A stretch of 40,066 bases of DNA. Source: Alphaproteobacteria bacterium BRH_c36 (GTDB taxonomy: Bacteria; Pseudomonadota; Alphaproteobacteria; Rhizobiales; Hyphomicrobiaceae). How positions within the stretch are numbered: the first letter of the stretch is position 1; each line of letters begins with the position of its first letter. This document shows positions 38,681 to 40,066 of the stretch, piece by piece. A program made the translations under genes and the position numbers. Under the pieces are notes generated by a model. The model was given only the letters and a program-made list of their open reading frames with translations. It did no database searches and was not told where the DNA came from. The stretch lies in NCBI GenBank assembly GCA_001516065.1, contig LOEV01000180.1:1-40066 (forward strand). The letters run 5' to 3'.

Positions 38681-38769
38681 TTGCGCCATTCAAATAAATC
38701 TTGTCAAGACGCAACTTTTTATTGGGTTCTTAAAGCAACACTCCTATCACTCGGTCAAGACTGCCCGGC

Positions 38770-39909
38770 TCAACGCAACTTCCGCCGGTTGATGGCCGCC
38801 GTATCGAGATGGTTTTTGAGATGCACGGCGTAGTGCTTCTCGATCATCTCAACGGACGTGCGGCAGTTCTTGGCAATCTGGTAGATATCTGCGCCCTCGA
38901 GCAAGCGGAAGCTGATGTAGCTATGCCGGAGACTGTATAGTGTGCGGCGGTTCCCTTCCCTATCGAACTTCAGATTGAGTTCCTCAAGAATTCGATTGAA
39001 CTGGCGCTTGTGATCCGTCGGGAAGAGCCGATCAGTCGGCGCGGGCTGGCTGCGCTCCTTCATGCGCAAGAAGGGTCGCACAGCGCCGGCCATACTCTTG
39101 CAATAACCCACACCACGCTTGCCGCGCACTTCGATCTCCAAGATCTCCTCGCCCGTCGCCTCGTCTTTGACGACTGTGACGTCGCGATACTGCAAATGTT
39201 TGGCCTCATCCGGCCGAATTCCGGTGTTGGCTAAGAACAGCACCTTGTCGTGCAACTGTTCGGCCGCCAACGCGTGGCGAGTCCCTGCGGCCTGGCGCGC
39301 ATTCTCCCGGGTGGCGGTGTACAGCGCCCGGTACTCATCAGGAGAGAACCAGGCCCGGTGCGCCACCTTGCCCGAGGTTCTGTATGGAGCGGACAAGTCA
39401 GGGAGATGGGCGAGCCAGTCGTGACGCACGGCGGCCTTCAAGACTAAGCGCAACGTCACGATCTCGTCGTGCAACGTAGAGTACGACGGTGGCTTGCCGC
39501 TGGGAGGATTATTGAGGCGCTCAACCCGATACTCTTGAACCATGCCGGCGGTGATCTGTGACAACCCGGCACCGCCAAAAAAGGGCAGTAAATGCAATCG
39601 TAGCCGGGCCTTGTGGCCTTCCACCCACTTCGGGCTTCGCTCCCCACGCGTGATCACTTCATATTCGCGCATAAACAGGTCGGCGGCCTGTCTGAAGGAC
39701 TTCTCGGCGAGGAGTTCGCCGCGTCGCTGCTTGCCGCGCAGGGTTAGGTACCAGTCCTCAGCGACCTCCTTGGCACGGCCAAGGCTTTCTTCCTTGGTGG
39801 TCGCACGGCGCTTCATACCTTCGAGATAGGTATAACACTGCCAGTGTGGACTACCGTCTCGTTTATACACCGAGACTTTGCCACCCAAAATCTTATGAAT
39901 TTCGGCCAC
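38770..39909 (-). CDS. int: Tyrosine integrase of the element
   Basis: This 379-aa protein has an N-terminal AP2-like/arm domain (SPHWQCYTYLEGMKRRATTK), a SAM-like core-binding domain (~70-180; FFGGAGLSQITAGMVQEYRV) and a catalytic domain. The catalytic domain carries FLANTGIRPDEAKHLQYRD (first Arg), LYSLRHSYISFRLLEGADIY (Arg-His box; the usual H-x-L-R His is Tyr) and MIEKHYAVHLKNH (Tyr nucleophile). It starts at GTG, 112 bp from the tRNA-fMet 3' end, and reads away from it. Position and type identify it as the integrase that inserted the element into the tRNA gene. No excisionase was recognised. Confidence 0.93.
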   Translation of the reverse strand: MAEIHKILGGKVSVYKRDGSPHWQCYTYLEGMKRRATTKEESLGRAKEVAEDWYLTLRGKQRRGELLAEKSFRQAADLFMREYEVITRGERSPKWVEGHKARLRLHLLPFFGGAGLSQITAGMVQEYRVERLNNPPSGKPPSYSTLHDEIVTLRLVLKAAVRHDWLAHLPDLSAPYRTSGKVAHRAWFSPDEYRALYTATRENARQAAGTRHALAAEQLHDKVLFLANTGIRPDEAKHLQYRDVTVVKDEATGEEILEIEVRGKRGVGYCKSMAGAVRPFLRMKERSQPAPTDRLFPTDHKRQFNRILEELNLKFDREGNRRTLYSLRHSYISFRLLEGADIYQIAKNCRTSVEMIEKHYAVHLKNHLDTAAINRRKLR

Positions 39910-40021
39910 AGGTCGAACACCAGCTGGAGTGTGCCAAATTGTGGAAGTTTTGTGCCAGTGTATTCCAGCCCGATCGAGCGAGCAAATCTGAACTTTAACT
40001 CAATGATAATAAAGAGAAATT

Positions 40022-40066
40022 TGGTTGCGGGGGCCAGATTTGAACTGACGACCTTCAGGTTATGAG
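40022..40066 (-). tRNA. tRNA-fMet (CAU), 3' half, cut by window edge
   Basis: On the minus strand the sequence reads anticodon loop CTCATAA with the CCTG stem half, variable loop, T stem GTCAG with loop TTCAAAT and CTGGC, then CCCCGCA and ACCA. The acceptor ends in A-ACCA, as in initiator tRNAs, where position 72 is A opposite an unpaired C1. The 5' half is outside the window. The gene end is the integration site used by the adjacent integrase. Confidence 0.9.

Overview
The window looks like an alphaproteobacterial chromosome of the Rhizobiales, most likely the Bradyrhizobium/Rhodopseudomonas/Afipia group. The evidence is the families on the left: FixK-like Crp/Fnr regulators, a BA14K protein, a DUF3309 peptide, an HWE-type histidine kinase and a FixJ/LuxR-type response regulator. 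The right edge carries the 3' half of an initiator tRNA. Genus assignment is inference; no 16S rRNA or housekeeping gene is present.

Region 1 (1-11651) is a loosely packed set of stress and redox genes. It holds the end of a chromate transporter, a decayed rhodanese-like fragment, CsbD, GlsB/YeaQ, BA14K, an HPF/RaiA-type protein, a PHB-depolymerase-type esterase, a PRC-barrel protein, a response regulator, two Crp/Fnr regulators, a VIT1-type metal transporter and an HWE kinase. Two paralogous ~80-aa proteins of unknown function lie at 5961 and 10637.

Region 2 (about 12203-40022) reads as an integrated mobile element. At its right end a 379-aa tyrosine integrase lies 112 bp from the 3' end of the tRNA-fMet gene. 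Beside the integrase is a plasmid-like replicon module: a small helix-turn-helix protein, three head-to-tail 23-bp iterons and an AT-rich stretch. Further left come a ParA/ribbon-helix-helix partition pair, a membrane protein and a run of small genes. The left arm (12203-21636) carries a ParE-type toxin-antitoxin pair, two HerA/VirD4-like ATPases, a membrane protein, a coiled-coil protein, a Replic_Relax-like protein, a stand-alone CHC2 zinc-finger protein and two envelope proteins that share an ~80-aa two-cysteine repeat. The left attachment site was not found.

Region 3 (21822-32013), inside the element, is a defence-like island. It contains a 489-aa putative PD-(D/E)xK nuclease split by an IS3-like element and a 200-aa tyrosine recombinase split by an IS1380 element. 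Both reading frames are restored exactly when the IS and one target duplication are removed. Next comes a two-gene unit of an EcoRI-type adenine methyltransferase and a DUF262-HNH protein, flanked by two 30-bp recombinase-core-like sites. Then follow a type IV Mrr nuclease, an N-terminal HsdM remnant and a DinJ-YafQ toxin-antitoxin pair.

Several first-in-operon genes of the element have a -10 hexamer only 6-9 bp before ATG and no Shine-Dalgarno sequence, which suggests leaderless mRNAs. The strongest candidates for something new are the methyltransferase/DUF262-HNH cassette with its recombinase and paired sites, the interrupted 489-aa nuclease, and the element backbone itself.
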